This document shows positions 26,073 to 34,133 of a DNA stretch of 64,000 bases, piece by piece. Location of the stretch: assembly GCA_934418125.1 (NCBI GenBank), contig CAKRWT010000008.1, positions 25,938 through 89,937 of the forward strand, written 5' to 3'. Each line of letters starts with the position of its first letter. The stretch's first letter is position 1. Below the pieces are notes generated by a model. That model did not search any database, was not told the origin of the DNA, and worked only from the letters and a program-made list of their open reading frames with translations. This DNA is from an uncultured Lachnospiraceae bacterium (lineage in GTDB: Bacteria; Bacillota; Clostridia; Lachnospirales; Lachnospiraceae). A program made the position numbers and the translations under genes.

Positions 26073-27422
26073 TTATTCCTGTGTTCCTTCGATTTCCTGC
26101 CAGTCTTTTTCTATCTTACTGATAGTATCTTCCTTGCTTGCACTGCCTTCTACATAGGACTGGAAGCTTTCACCAAATGCCTGCCAGAAGGCATCTGTTG
26201 AGTAAGTTGTTCCAATATTTCCTGCACCATTTGCATTCATATCTTCTACGGAAATTTCTACCATTTTACTGGAATATACTCCATCCGTATCAATAGATGG
26301 CACCGAGCCAAGATTTACCATCCACTGTTTCCCGTAGTCAGAAGTAAACCACCAGTTAATGAAATCCAGTACATCCTGTAAATGCTCAGAATCTTTGTTT
26401 ACACGGAGTGCCTGGCTTGCGCCTGCTGCAATCTGGCACTGTGCCGGGTCATCACTTACCGGGTAACCGCCATAGTTAATGTTCATATCCGGGTTAATTG
26501 CCAGAAGGGAGCTTTCTGCCCATGGTCCCATTCCAAGTCCCATAGCTGCTTTACCGGTAGCCAGTGCTGCCTGCATGGATGCCAGGTCAGATTCCAGTGG
26601 CTTGGATTCGCAGTTTGCTTTTACAATATCAACGAAACGGAACATATTATCACTTATCATCTCATGATTTGCAATCGAATCTGCCCCAGATTCCATATCT
26701 GCTACGAAAGAAGCATAGTTGTCTACGGATTCTGTCAGGAATGGAATCAGACTCTGTTTGAATACCCACCATTCAGCCCAGCCACATGCAAATGGCTGGA
26801 TTCCTGCAGCCTGTAATTTTTCACAGCACTCTTCCAGTTCATCTAAGGTCTTTGGAAGACTTGTAACACCTGCTGCATCCAGGCAGTCCTGGTTGTAAAT
26901 AATACCATACTGGTCACCTACATAATGGAAACCATAACAGCCATTTCCATCGGCATCCTGCATGGATGTCTGAATCGCCGGAAGTAAAGCTTCCTGAACC
27001 GGCTGGCCGGTTAAGTCATAAGAATATTCTTTGTAAGTCTCTATCTCTTTTCCTGCTGTCGATGCAAAAATATCAGGACATTCCCCGGCATTTAATTTTG
27101 CCTTTAACATCGTAGGATAATCATTCTGGGTTGTTTCGTAGTTAATGGTTACATTCGGTTTTACGGTCTTATACTCCGCAATCAGTTCATTGATGGCATC
27201 TGCATACTCCGGGCTGCTGATAAACATATAGAACTCTACTTCTTCATCGCTGCTGGATGCACTGTCTGTGCTTTCTGCTGTGTCCCCCGTTGTTTCTTCT
27301 GCCGTATCTGTGCTCTCTGCCGCCGGTGCATCACTGCTTCCTCCATCGCTGCTTCCACAGCCGGTTACCATCCCCATGGTCATGGCAACGCACAACACTG
27401 TCGCAAGTAATTTCTTTTTCAT
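26073..27422 (-). CDS. sugar ABC transporter substrate-binding lipoprotein
   Basis: 449 residues. A type II signal peptide ends in the lipobox VTGC (Cys22), followed by a Ser/Thr/Asp-rich linker of about 40 residues and a family-1 solute-binding domain (EVEFYMFISSPEYADAINELIAEY, CPDIFASTAGKEIETY, then GFHYVGDQYGIIYNQDCLDAAG). It is the extracytoplasmic receptor for the importer whose two permeases are encoded upstream. GGAGAGGG precedes the ATG. An ATPase subunit is not in the cluster, which is common in Lachnospiraceae because a shared MsmK-type ATPase serves many importers. Confidence 0.93.
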   Translation of the reverse strand: MKKKLLATVLCVAMTMGMVTGCGSSDGGSSDAPAAESTDTAEETTGDTAESTDSASSSDEEVEFYMFISSPEYADAINELIAEYKTVKPNVTINYETTQNDYPTMLKAKLNAGECPDIFASTAGKEIETYKEYSYDLTGQPVQEALLPAIQTSMQDADGNGCYGFHYVGDQYGIIYNQDCLDAAGVTSLPKTLDELEECCEKLQAAGIQPFACGWAEWWVFKQSLIPFLTESVDNYASFVADMESGADSIANHEMISDNMFRFVDIVKANCESKPLESDLASMQAALATGKAAMGLGMGPWAESSLLAINPDMNINYGGYPVSDDPAQCQIAAGASQALRVNKDSEHLQDVLDFINWWFTSDYGKQWMVNLGSVPSIDTDGVYSSKMVEISVEDMNANGAGNIGTTYSTDAFWQAFGESFQSYVEGSASKEDTISKIEKDWQEIEGTQE

Positions 27423-27485
27423 ATAACCCTCTCCTTTTCTTTTAAATGCTTTCTTTATTTTCAGCCGCGGTTCTGCGACCTGTTA

Positions 27486-27515
27486 CCTTTTATCTGTTAC
27501 TTTTTTATCTGTTAT
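27486..27515. repeat. short tandem direct repeat (TTTTATCTGTTA)
   Basis: Two adjacent copies of about 12 bases, each TTTTATCTGTTA followed by C or T, with a partial third copy just before. They lie in the 140-base gap between the permease and binding-protein genes. The spacing of 15 bases per unit is not typical for an operator, and the region is T-rich, so it may be incidental. Confidence 0.4.
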
Positions 27516-27563
27516 TTTTGTATCCGTCTTTCTGTCCTTTTTCCTCTGTCAGCATCTTGCCGG

Positions 27564-28403
27564 CTAGCCTTTAACCGCTCCGGCTACTACCCCTTCTACA
27601 ATGTATTTTTGCAGGAAGATAAAGATAATAACCGATGGTAATACCGCAAGTACCATGGATGCCATTGCATAATGCCACTGGGTATTAAACTGTCCTACAA
27701 AGCTGTATGCGGCTAACACCAGTGTTTTCGTATCATTGGAGCCGTTTACCATTAACAGCGGTAACAGGAAATCGTTCCAAATCCACATAACATCAATGAC
27801 AATAACCGTAAACGTCACGGATTTTAACAGGGGAAAGATTACCAGGCTGTAAGTCTTAAAGGTTCCTGCCCCGTCAATACATGCACTTTCGTCAATTTCC
27901 TTTGGAATCGTCTTCATAAAATTATAGAAAATGAAGGTTGCCATAGGAATACCAAATCCCCAGTACTGAATACCAAGTCCTACTTTACTTCCCGAAAAAT
28001 GAATCGTTGTCATAACCTTTAACAGGGAAATCATAATCGTCTGAAAAGGTATCAGCATAGGCATGGTAATAATCGTCTTGGCAATCTTTGTATATCGATT
28101 TTTCTTTCGATCCAGGATATAGGCTGTCAAGGAGGAAATTACTACAATCCCAATAATACCGATAACCGTAATCTCCACATTATTTAAAAACAGTTTCCCA
28201 TATTGCATCTTCTCCATTACATACGTGAAGTTACCCCATTCCACCGTGCTTGGCAGCTTGATGACATCCACCACTACTTCTCCGAAAGGTTTTACCGCAT
28301 TGATGCACATCAGAAAAATAGGATATATGTACAAAAGTGCCAGCAGCAGGATACAGATAACCAGAATAATCTGTTTTAACTTTCTTTTCTGTTTTAAACT
28401 CAC
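27564..28403 (-). CDS. carbohydrate ABC transporter permease (MalG type)
   Basis: 279 residues with six membrane helices. The EAA loop that contacts the ATPase lies at EIDESACIDGAGTFKTYSLVIFPLLKS. It ends in the MalG-like QKYIVEGVVAGAVKG. The start codon is GTG at 28403 with AAAGGAG at the right distance. It pairs with the MalF-type permease encoded 30 bases upstream. Confidence 0.93.
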   Translation of the reverse strand: MSLKQKRKLKQIILVICILLLALLYIYPIFLMCINAVKPFGEVVVDVIKLPSTVEWGNFTYVMEKMQYGKLFLNNVEITVIGIIGIVVISSLTAYILDRKKNRYTKIAKTIITMPMLIPFQTIMISLLKVMTTIHFSGSKVGLGIQYWGFGIPMATFIFYNFMKTIPKEIDESACIDGAGTFKTYSLVIFPLLKSVTFTVIVIDVMWIWNDFLLPLLMVNGSNDTKTLVLAAYSFVGQFNTQWHYAMASMVLAVLPSVIIFIFLQKYIVEGVVAGAVKG

Positions 28404-28433
28404 TTTCGTTGTCTCCTTTCCAGGCTGCGTTTC

Positions 28434-29312
28434 CTACTCTTCTTTTTCATCACCATTCATCAGCTTCATAACCAACTGGGTTATTACCAGCACGATAACA
28501 AAGAATACGATGGCTTTTGCAGAACCAAGACCATAATTATTCTTTTGGAACGCCTCTCTGTAAATATCCATGGTTGCACTGTAGGTTGCCTCGCCAGGTC
28601 CGCCCTTTGTCAATGCCAGGATAATATCAAATACTTTTAAGGAATTGGTCAGGGACATAAATACACAAGTAATAATAGATGGTTTTAATAAGGGTAATGT
28701 TACAGAGAAAAATTTCTTAAAGCTTCCAGCCCCATCAATCGTTGCTGCCTCCAGTACATCTGTGGGTACTGCCTGTAAACCTGCAATATACAGTACAATG
28801 TAAAAACCAAGTGCCTGCCATACCCCTACAAAAACAACTGAGTAAAATGCCAGTTTTCCACTCCCCAGCCAGCTCCAGTTTAAAAACTCCATGGAAGTCT
28901 TTTCATATAGCACCGCAAAGCCCTGAGAAAAGATAAATTTCCAGATAAAGCCTACGATTGTCATACTCATAATATAAGGAACAAAAAACATACTCCGGAA
29001 AACACTTACCCCGATAAACTTCTTTGTCAGGGCAACTGCAATCGCCAAAGCCAATACATTCGCCAGTATCATGAAAAGAATTGTATACTTTGCTGTGAAT
29101 ACCAGGCTGGTCAGGAAACCTGATGAACTTTCAAACAAGGTTGCATAATTTTTAAAGCCGATAAAGACTGGTTCTTTTGCAATGCCGTTCCACTTCGTCA
29201 ACGAATAGTAACCGCCCATGACAAAAGGAATATAAAAGACAACGCTGACTAAAAGTAAAGCCGGTATTGTGTATAGTACACTTTCCAACCGCTCTTTCTT
29301 TTTTCTTCCCAT
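28434..29312 (-). CDS. carbohydrate ABC transporter permease (MalF/UgpA type)
   Basis: 292 residues with six membrane helices. The first is in VLYTIPALLLVSVVFYIPFVMGGYYSL. The EAA motif is in DVLEAATIDGAGSFKKFFSVTLPLLKPS. First gene of the importer run, with GGGAGG before the ATG, and divergently arranged from the YesM/YesN genes. The substrate is not determinable from sequence; the neighbours suggest an oligosaccharide. Confidence 0.93.
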   Translation of the reverse strand: MGRKKKERLESVLYTIPALLLVSVVFYIPFVMGGYYSLTKWNGIAKEPVFIGFKNYATLFESSSGFLTSLVFTAKYTILFMILANVLALAIAVALTKKFIGVSVFRSMFFVPYIMSMTIVGFIWKFIFSQGFAVLYEKTSMEFLNWSWLGSGKLAFYSVVFVGVWQALGFYIVLYIAGLQAVPTDVLEAATIDGAGSFKKFFSVTLPLLKPSIITCVFMSLTNSLKVFDIILALTKGGPGEATYSATMDIYREAFQKNNYGLGSAKAIVFFVIVLVITQLVMKLMNGDEKEE

Positions 29313-29554
29313 AAGGCACCTCCCTGCTTACACCTTCTTGTGTTGCTTTATAGCTTTATTATAATTGTGATTTTCGTATAGAAAAATGGAAATTTCGATA
29401 CATTTTGTTGTAATATTTTTCCTATTTTGTATTTTTTCTTTTGTTTTTATATGTAATATTGTATATTTATTATAGATTTTTACTTTATATGTTCACTTGT
29501 TTTTGTCATAATTTAACCTTATTACCTTACCGCGCAGAATCGAGGTTACCTGCT
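29313..29554. promoter_or_regulatory. divergent control region between ABC importer and YesM/YesN genes
   Basis: 242 AT-rich bases hold both promoters. For the minus-strand importer a perfect TATAAT lies at 29358-29363 with no good -35, as expected for a promoter that needs an activator such as the adjacent YesN. For the plus strand I see several TATA-like stretches but no convincing pair. No long palindrome was found. Confidence 0.45.
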
Positions 29555-31318
29555 ATGAAAAAGAAATTTACAAAGCTTGCCAACTGTATTCCCTTATGGA
29601 TACAGTTATCCTTTTTTATGCTTATCATATCCACCGTTACCATCTTTACACTGGTCTATCGTAACTTTACCTCGATTCGGAATCTGACTATATCCAATCA
29701 GTTTTCCCTTTCCCAGAATCTGCTGAACCTGGAAATCGAAAATCTGGACCACTATATTGCTGATTTGGCTAACTTCTGTATACAGCCTTACTATGACCCC
29801 AGTTTTACCAGAATTATCAATCAGAAAACACCCCTGACGTCTTCCCAGCTTGACTATGTAAAGCAGCAGCTTTTCTATTACTACTATACAAGGAACGATA
29901 TCCAGACCTATGAGTTATATCTGATAAACCAGAATTTATCTATCGGGCGTACCACTGACCAGCAGCATATCAGTGTACAGGTCGCCCCACAGTTTGACAC
30001 CCAGAGTGCCTCTGTGCTGTGTACTGCCGATTCCATGCACCAGGCCATCATCTATTGTCCGGAAGACAATGCCTTTTTTACCTATTACCACACACTTTTT
30101 CAGATAAAGGGACAGGTACAGCAGGCTATCGTCCATTTACAGGTCAACACCTCTTATTTGGACCAGATGATGCAAAACCACGCAAAGGATGATAATACCT
30201 TTGTTATCCTGAACAATAAGGATGAATTCATCTTTTCCAGTGACTCTGCTATTTTCTCGGAGGACGACAGCTTTTCTGCTCTGGAAGACAGACAGCAGAC
30301 TTTAAGCAATGGGGCCTCTACCATACAGCTTGACGGAGCCGACTATCTGATGGTCAGTGCCAGAAGTTCCAAAAGTGGCATAAAACTTATCAACCTGATT
30401 CCACTTTCCTGTATCGATGCCGAATTAAAAGCCGCCACCTCCCACATGTTGGTAAACGGCTTCTGTATCTGGCTGGTTACGGTATTTGCCATCTATCTGT
30501 TCACTTACCTGCTGACTTTCCCGCTGAAAGCCTTATCTGCCCGGATGCAGCATGCAGGCTCCGGTGATTTCCATACGTTCCCAGATATGCACGGCAGCAG
30601 TGAAATTGCAGATTTATCCTGTAGCTTTAATTCCATGCTGTCCCATATTGAACAGTTGATTCAGCAGAACTATATCGCTAAAATCAGCGAGAAAAATGCC
30701 AGACTGACAGCTCTTGAGGCGCAGTTAAACCCTCATTTTCTGTATAATACCCTACAGGCAATCTCCACCGAAGCCCTGGTCAATGACCAGTTCACGATTC
30801 ATCAGATGATTACCAGCCTGGCTTCCAATCTCCGCTATACGATAAAAGCCGGTGACCTGGTTCCCCTGGAATCCGAGTTACAGTATCTTTCGGATTATGT
30901 ATATTTATTAAAAATGCGTATGGACAACGCCCTGCAGTTTAGTATCCACACAGACCCAGGACTGGAAAATTATCTGATTCCCAAAATCAGTTTACAGCCC
31001 CTTGTGGAAAATTCCGTCATTCATGGTAAAAGCTCCAGCAAAGAATCCATCAAGATTGAGGTCACCATTACCGGACTGCCTGACAACCGGCTACAAATCA
31101 GCGTTATGGATAATGGTTGTGGCATTTCCGTCTCGCAGCAGGAAAAATTACAGTCTGATTTCCAGACAGCCCTGACCGCTAAGAATCCTGGTGGTATCGG
31201 TCTTGCAAACCTGTATGTAAGACTTCATCTTTTATATAATGAACCGGCAGATTTAAAGATTGATTCCGTGGAAAACCAGTATACCAATATTATTCTGACA
31301 CTGCCTTGTGTTGACTAA
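29555..31318 (+). CDS. YesM-type sensor histidine kinase
   Basis: 587 residues from the ATG at 29555 (GAGG upstream; the longer frame is a leader). It has an N-terminal membrane helix (WIQLSFFMLIISTVTIFTLVY), a large extracellular sensor domain of about 260 residues, a second membrane helix near 300, a HAMP domain (PLKALSARMQHAGSGDFHTF), then His-kinase motif LEAQLNPHFLYNTLQAIS and a HATPase domain (LQPLVENSVIHG, VMDNGCGI, GGIGLANLYVRL). This family senses extracellular glycans or sugars and acts with AraC-type regulators. It diverges from the ABC importer genes it presumably controls. Confidence 0.93.
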   Translation: MKKKFTKLANCIPLWIQLSFFMLIISTVTIFTLVYRNFTSIRNLTISNQFSLSQNLLNLEIENLDHYIADLANFCIQPYYDPSFTRIINQKTPLTSSQLDYVKQQLFYYYYTRNDIQTYELYLINQNLSIGRTTDQQHISVQVAPQFDTQSASVLCTADSMHQAIIYCPEDNAFFTYYHTLFQIKGQVQQAIVHLQVNTSYLDQMMQNHAKDDNTFVILNNKDEFIFSSDSAIFSEDDSFSALEDRQQTLSNGASTIQLDGADYLMVSARSSKSGIKLINLIPLSCIDAELKAATSHMLVNGFCIWLVTVFAIYLFTYLLTFPLKALSARMQHAGSGDFHTFPDMHGSSEIADLSCSFNSMLSHIEQLIQQNYIAKISEKNARLTALEAQLNPHFLYNTLQAISTEALVNDQFTIHQMITSLASNLRYTIKAGDLVPLESELQYLSDYVYLLKMRMDNALQFSIHTDPGLENYLIPKISLQPLVENSVIHGKSSSKESIKIEVTITGLPDNRLQISVMDNGCGISVSQQEKLQSDFQTALTAKNPGGIGLANLYVRLHLLYNEPADLKIDSVENQYTNIILTLPCVD

Positions 31319-31332
31319 GGGGGAATATTTTC

Positions 31333-32091
31333 ATGTATAAAGCATTGATTATTGATGATGAGAAACCGGTACAGATTGCCATCAGCAAGCTGGGAAAATG
31401 GCATCACTACAACATCCAGACACCGGAAATTGCCAGCAATGGCGAACAGGGTTTGAAAATTATGCGGGAAATTCATCCTTCCATCGTCTTCGTTGACATG
31501 AATATGCCAATTATGGACGGATGCAGCTTCTTAGAGATTGCCTCCAAAGAATTCCCGGACTGCAAATTTATTGTAGTAAGCGGATATGACAGTTTTACCT
31601 ATGCCCACAACGCACTGCGGTGTGGTGTCATCGACTATCTTCTAAAGCCGATAGAAGAAAAGGCTATCTCCGGGGCGATTGAGAAGGCTCTTTCCATGCT
31701 CTCCGACTCAGACTATCCTTACGAGCAGCCCGCTTCCGCAAAGCCACTGTCTCCCGCTGAAATGGTTCAGGATATCCGGGAATATATCGAGAGTAACTAC
31801 TGCCAGAACTTTAAACTGTCTGTCTTTGAAGAAAAGTACCACTTTTCTGCCGCCTATCTGACGAAACTTTTCCGCTCTACTTATGGGTATTCTATCTATG
31901 AATATGTATTGAAGATGCGCATGGAACGCGCCAAAGAATTGTTAGAAAATCCCGATATTAAAATACTCGACATTGCCGAGCGGCTGGGATACGCTGACAA
32001 TCATTATTTCAGCAAGGCGTTTAAGAACTATTACGAGATATCCCCAAGCCAGTACCGCAATGATTATTTATCCCATTCTTCCGTTCTTTAA
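31333..32091 (+). CDS. YesN-type response regulator with AraC DNA-binding domain
   Basis: 252 residues. Receiver: IIDDEKP, phospho-Asp in VFVDMNMPIMDG, Lys in YLLKPIEEKA. C-terminal AraC domain with two helix-turn-helix parts: FSAAYLTKLFRSTYGYSIYEYV and ILDIAERLGYADNHYFSKAFKNYYEISPSQYR. It begins 14 bases after the kinase with GGGGGAA. It most likely activates the divergent sugar ABC operon. A bidirectional terminator follows. Confidence 0.94.
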   Translation: MYKALIIDDEKPVQIAISKLGKWHHYNIQTPEIASNGEQGLKIMREIHPSIVFVDMNMPIMDGCSFLEIASKEFPDCKFIVVSGYDSFTYAHNALRCGVIDYLLKPIEEKAISGAIEKALSMLSDSDYPYEQPASAKPLSPAEMVQDIREYIESNYCQNFKLSVFEEKYHFSAAYLTKLFRSTYGYSIYEYVLKMRMERAKELLENPDIKILDIAERLGYADNHYFSKAFKNYYEISPSQYRNDYLSHSSVL

Positions 32092-32105
32092 AAATTCTTT
32101 TTCTT

Positions 32106-32144
32106 AAAAAATCTCCGTCATTCCCAATCGAATGGCGGAGATTT
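32106..32144. terminator. bidirectional terminator between YesN and trpS
   Basis: AAATCTCCGTCATTC and GAATGGCGGAGATTT form a 15-bp stem with one mismatch and a 6-base loop. On the minus strand it ends in TTTTTT, suiting trpS. On the plus strand it is followed by GTATTTTCATTTT, suiting the YesN gene. Confidence 0.85.
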
Positions 32145-32158
32145 GTATTTTCATTTTC

Positions 32159-33163
32159 TTATCTGATTTTTTCCGGGAAACCAACCTTTTTCTGTACTTT
32201 ACGTAAAGTCTTATTTGCATAATAGTTGGCTTTCTCGGCATTTTCCTTGATGACCTTATCAATATAATCCTTGTTCTTAGTTAAATCATCAAAACGGTTC
32301 TGCAATGGTTTCAGAACGTCTACAACGGACTCTCCTACTGCCAGTTTAAAGTCTCCGTAACCTTTTCCTTCAAATTCCTTCTCGGTCTCTGCTGGAGTTT
32401 TACCGGTACATGCACAGTAAATGTCAATCAGGTTCATAATACCTGGCTGGCTCTCCTGATAACGTACACATGCCTCAGAGTCTGTTACCGCTCTCTTGAA
32501 TTTACGGATAATGGTATCCGGGTCATCCATCAGGTAAATACTTGCATTGGCGTTTTCATCGGACTTGGACATCTTCTTTGCCGGATCCTGTAAACTCATG
32601 ATTTTGGCACCGGCTTTTCCGATATAGGGTTCCGGAATGGTAAATACATCACCATAAATACCATTGAAACGCTGTGCAATATCTCTTGTAATCTCCAAAT
32701 GCTGCAGCTGGTCTTTTCCAACCGGAACAACATCTGCCTGGTATAATAGAATATCTGCCGCCATCAGGACCGGATAGGTAAACAGACCGGCATTGATGTT
32801 GTCTGCATGTTTTGCTGCCTTATCCTTAAACTGTGTCATACGGTTTAATTCTCCCATATAGGTAAAGCAGTTCAGAATCCAGGATAATTCCGCATGTCCG
32901 GATACATGCGATTGATAATAAAGACAATTTTTCTCCGGGTCAAGTCCGGCTGCAATATATAAGGTAAGCAAATTTCTTGCTCTTTTACGCAGTTCTGCCG
33001 GGTCCTGCCTTACCGTAATGGAATGTAAATCTACTACGGAATAGAAACATTCATATTCATCACATAAGGTTACCCAGTTTTTCAGTGCCCCCAGATAATT
33101 TCCCAGTGTCAGATTACCGGTTGCCTGCATACCGCTAAATAAAACCTTTTTTCCATCTATCAT
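32159..33163 (-). CDS. trpS: tryptophanyl-tRNA synthetase
   Basis: 334 residues, normal length. Class I synthetase: the HIGH-like motif is TGNLTLGNYLGAL and the KMSKS loop is KKMSKSDENAN. Other conserved blocks are SVVDLHSIT, GHAELSWILNC and VPVGKDQLQHLEITRDIAQRFN. It charges tRNA-Trp in the cytoplasm. The ATG at 33163 has TTGGAGG; the frame is open far upstream but that stretch belongs to a promoter and the neighbouring gene. The leader is only about 20 bases long, so it is not T-box controlled. Confidence 0.96.
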   Translation of the reverse strand: MIDGKKVLFSGMQATGNLTLGNYLGALKNWVTLCDEYECFYSVVDLHSITVRQDPAELRKRARNLLTLYIAAGLDPEKNCLYYQSHVSGHAELSWILNCFTYMGELNRMTQFKDKAAKHADNINAGLFTYPVLMAADILLYQADVVPVGKDQLQHLEITRDIAQRFNGIYGDVFTIPEPYIGKAGAKIMSLQDPAKKMSKSDENANASIYLMDDPDTIIRKFKRAVTDSEACVRYQESQPGIMNLIDIYCACTGKTPAETEKEFEGKGYGDFKLAVGESVVDVLKPLQNRFDDLTKNKDYIDKVIKENAEKANYYANKTLRKVQKKVGFPEKIR

Positions 33164-33183
33164 AATTATGCCTCCAATTATGT

Positions 33184-33213
33184 AATATACCAAGTACATG
33201 ATACCATGTTCAA
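33184..33213 (-). promoter_or_regulatory. sigma-A-type promoter of trpS
   Basis: On the minus strand TTGAAC (33208-33213) and TATATT (33184-33189) are 18 bases apart. Transcription would start about 14 bases before the trpS Shine-Dalgarno. It lies just after the terminator of the Cys-rich gene. Confidence 0.6.
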
Positions 33214-33230
33214 GTGTATCATTCCCATAC

Positions 33231-33257
33231 AAAAAGCGCAAGCATAAAACTTGCGCC
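33231..33257 (-). terminator. terminator of the Cys-rich small gene
   Basis: GCGCAAG and CTTGCGC form a 7-bp GC-rich stem (33236-33242 with 33250-33256) and 7-base loop. On the minus strand it is followed by TTTTTG. It lies 19 bases beyond the stop of the small gene and isolates it from trpS. Confidence 0.8.
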
Positions 33258-33275
33258 TCTTTTCTGAATCTGCTT

Positions 33276-33527
33276 TTACTTTTCCTCACAGCCACAGGTA
33301 GAACCACTAAAAGGTCTTGGTTCAAAACGTGGTTCAAATCTCCCCTCATTACAAGAGCAGCCACATTCTCTATCCCTGTCTCTTTCTTCTCTACATTCTC
33401 TTTCGTTACATCTGTCAGCTTTGGCACCCTGACAACTATTCCCCTTCAAATTCGATGCATGATTATTGCAGCCCAATCCATTCTGACCGCACAGTAAGAA
33501 GAACAACAAAATAATACAGCAATTCAT
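33276..33527 (-). CDS. small cysteine-rich protein of unknown function
   Basis: 83 residues with 12 cysteines. It opens with a short hydrophobic run (MNCCIILLFFLLCG), followed by a Cys/Asn part and a highly charged Arg/Glu middle (ERECREERDRDREC), then CGCSC and an end CGCEEK. A strong AAGGAG site precedes the ATG, and a dedicated GC-rich terminator follows, so the gene is real despite being inside the upstream-open frame of trpS. The hydrophobic start may be a membrane anchor. I recognise no family; metal binding or a spore-associated role is speculation. Confidence 0.65.
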   Translation of the reverse strand: MNCCIILLFFLLCGQNGLGCNNHASNLKGNSCQGAKADRCNERECREERDRDRECGCSCNEGRFEPRFEPRPFSGSTCGCEEK

Positions 33528-33587
33528 AAGTTTCCATCTCCTTATTTCTCATAGAATATTTTATGAAAAATAAGATAAAGTGCCACA

Positions 33588-34133
33588 TTATCTTCTCTGG
33601 TTTTTCAAAATTCTGCACCGGATATAACGAAATGTTTTCTCTTCTCCATACTCTGCCAGCATGTGTAACAGCTTCTCCAACAATTTTTTCGTCTTAGGAT
33701 GAATCGGTGGTGGTGTTTTTCCAGACTCATAGTAAGCCAATGGGTCACTATCTGTATAAGCTGCTCCATGGTATACTTTGCAGGCTGCTATCCTGTCCAT
33801 AAACATTTCCACCACATACCGGTATGGCATCGGTGCCGGTGCCATACCTCCTTTTATTTCTTTGTTACTATAATCAATCCAGTACTCATAGTGATGCTTA
33901 TTGCGTCCTTTATGATGGAGCCATGCAGAAGAGTACCCTATATCTTCTCGTTCTGCATTGTTAGGGCTGCGGTCTCCCTGATAATATTTGACACCTACCA
34001 GAAATTCTGTTGGGCTATACTTGGACATATCATGGAGTAATCCCTGCCTGTAAAGACCTACCCGGAAGCAGCCCTGCATTACCAGATATTTATGATATGT
34101 GATTGTCTTGAAATGTTGCCATACCTTATTCAT
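33588..34133 (-). CDS. DUF5662 family protein
   Basis: 181 residues, soluble. It has a striking His-rich core: LLHDMSKYSPTEF, then SSAWLHHKGRNKHHYEYW, then a VVEMFMDRIAAC helix. The HD pair followed by HH and KHH suggests a metal-dependent HD-like phosphohydrolase (inference), but the family is uncharacterised. It overlaps the upstream GH13-like gene by 8 bases and is probably co-translated with it. Confidence 0.8.
   Translation of the reverse strand: MNKVWQHFKTITYHKYLVMQGCFRVGLYRQGLLHDMSKYSPTEFLVGVKYYQGDRSPNNAEREDIGYSSAWLHHKGRNKHHYEYWIDYSNKEIKGGMAPAPMPYRYVVEMFMDRIAACKVYHGAAYTDSDPLAYYESGKTPPPIHPKTKKLLEKLLHMLAEYGEEKTFRYIRCRILKNQRR

Noticed and set aside
27423..27563. A CRISPR-like or operator array from repeated TTTTATCTGTTA
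   Set aside because: There are only about two and a half copies with no spacers, in low-complexity T-rich DNA. It is listed only as a short repeat.
33164..33275. A T-box or other riboswitch leader before trpS
   Set aside because: The gap is only 112 bases, and its hairpin is the terminator of the upstream small gene. The promoter found leaves a very short leader. No T-box-like NTTGG specifier structure is seen.
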